A DNA stretch of 64,000 bases, from positions 744,001-808,000 of the forward strand of contig NGZR01000008.1 in assembly GCA_002197995.1 (NCBI GenBank), read 5' to 3'. This document shows, piece by piece, positions 63,836 through 64,000 of the stretch. The notes beneath the pieces were generated by a model, which ran no database searches, was not told the DNA's origin, and saw only the letters and a list, made by a program, of their open reading frames with translations. Within the stretch, counting starts at the first letter, position 1, and the number at the start of each line of letters is the position of its first letter. The translations under genes and the position numbers were made by a program. The DNA comes from Gaeumannomyces sp. JS-464. Taxonomy: Eukaryota > Ascomycota > Sordariomycetes > Magnaporthales > Magnaporthaceae.

Positions 63836-64000
63836 TGTCACGGCCAGTAGGGCCTCAGATCACACGTGGAGGAATGGGGGCCTGCGGGTCCCACGTTGGT
63901 GGGCCCAGGACACAGGGATATCAGCATCTCTGCCCGCCTGGCCCTGCAGGGCCCGACTCTACCCTGAATATCATCTTCCTGCTCCCTCTATTTGCCCAGC
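63836..64000 (+). repeat. LTR family G, copy 2, cut by the window end
   Basis: Starts TGTCACGGCCAGTAGGGCCT and continues CCCAGGACACAGGGATATCA, GCCCGCCTGGCCCTGCAGGG. It provides the uninterrupted version of the site where pogo element 2 inserted. Confidence 0.75.

Noticed and set aside
1..64000. CRISPR array or bacterial operon features
   Set aside because: No regularly spaced identical repeats; genes have spliceosomal introns.

Overview
The window looks like a transposon-dense stretch of a filamentous ascomycete (Pezizomycotina) nuclear genome. Protein-coding genes are sparse and carry short introns of 41-110 nt, mostly with GTRNGT donors and CTAAC/CTAAT-like branch points. A fungal Zn2Cys6 regulator and a fungal-type 5S rRNA gene are present. 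Mutator (MULE), Fot1/pogo and PIF-Harbinger transposons, solo LTRs and short TG...CA repeats fill much of the space between genes. Many transposon ORFs are broken by CAG/CAA/CGA to TAG/TAA/TGA changes, which suggests RIP-like C-to-T mutation.

Genes built exon by exon: a 116-aa coiled-coil protein (2411-2808), a four-TM membrane protein (3939-4663, minus), a NUDIX hydrolase (9959-10676), a 404-aa bZIP-basic/Zn2Cys6 regulator (29630-30999, minus), a small Cys-rich possibly secreted protein (34425-34724, minus), a disordered nuclear-type protein with a SUMO-interaction-like motif (35869-37120), a three-exon coiled-coil protein (38907-39627, minus), an ADGF-type adenosine deaminase (43001-45058, minus), a small membrane protein (47943-48444, minus), a 557-aa unknown (50316-52083, minus), a C2H2 factor (55180-55942, minus), a 100-aa coiled-coil ORF (60292-60594) and a long AT-rich ORF (61930-62985, minus). 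RNA genes are one 5S rRNA (29046-29163) and a degenerate tRNA-like sequence (23080-23150, minus).

Layout. 1-22350 is dominated by MULE copies and their rearrangement, with AT-rich DNA at 1.3-3 kb and a broken Harbinger element at 17.1-19.7 kb. 23-29 kb holds the tRNA-like sequence, a pogo element with both ends (24440-26302) and LTR fragments. 29-45 kb is the most gene-rich part, interspersed with solo LTRs and a second pogo (32355-34195). 45-56 kb has diverged tandem repeats, several genes and a third pogo carrying a nested double insertion. 56.6-59.5 kb is a full-length but dead MULE. 59.6-64 kb is AT-rich with LTR pieces.

Four results deserve attention. (i) One gene was split by two MULE insertions and its three pieces moved apart; target duplications and a continuous reading frame rejoin them. 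(ii) A bZIP basic region is spliced in frame to a Zn2Cys6 cluster. (iii) Several families of 136-211-bp TG...CA elements have perfect 5-bp target duplications. (iv) Two copies of one backbone sequence serve as empty sites for each other's insertions. Family assignments come from motif recognition by eye, with no database search.
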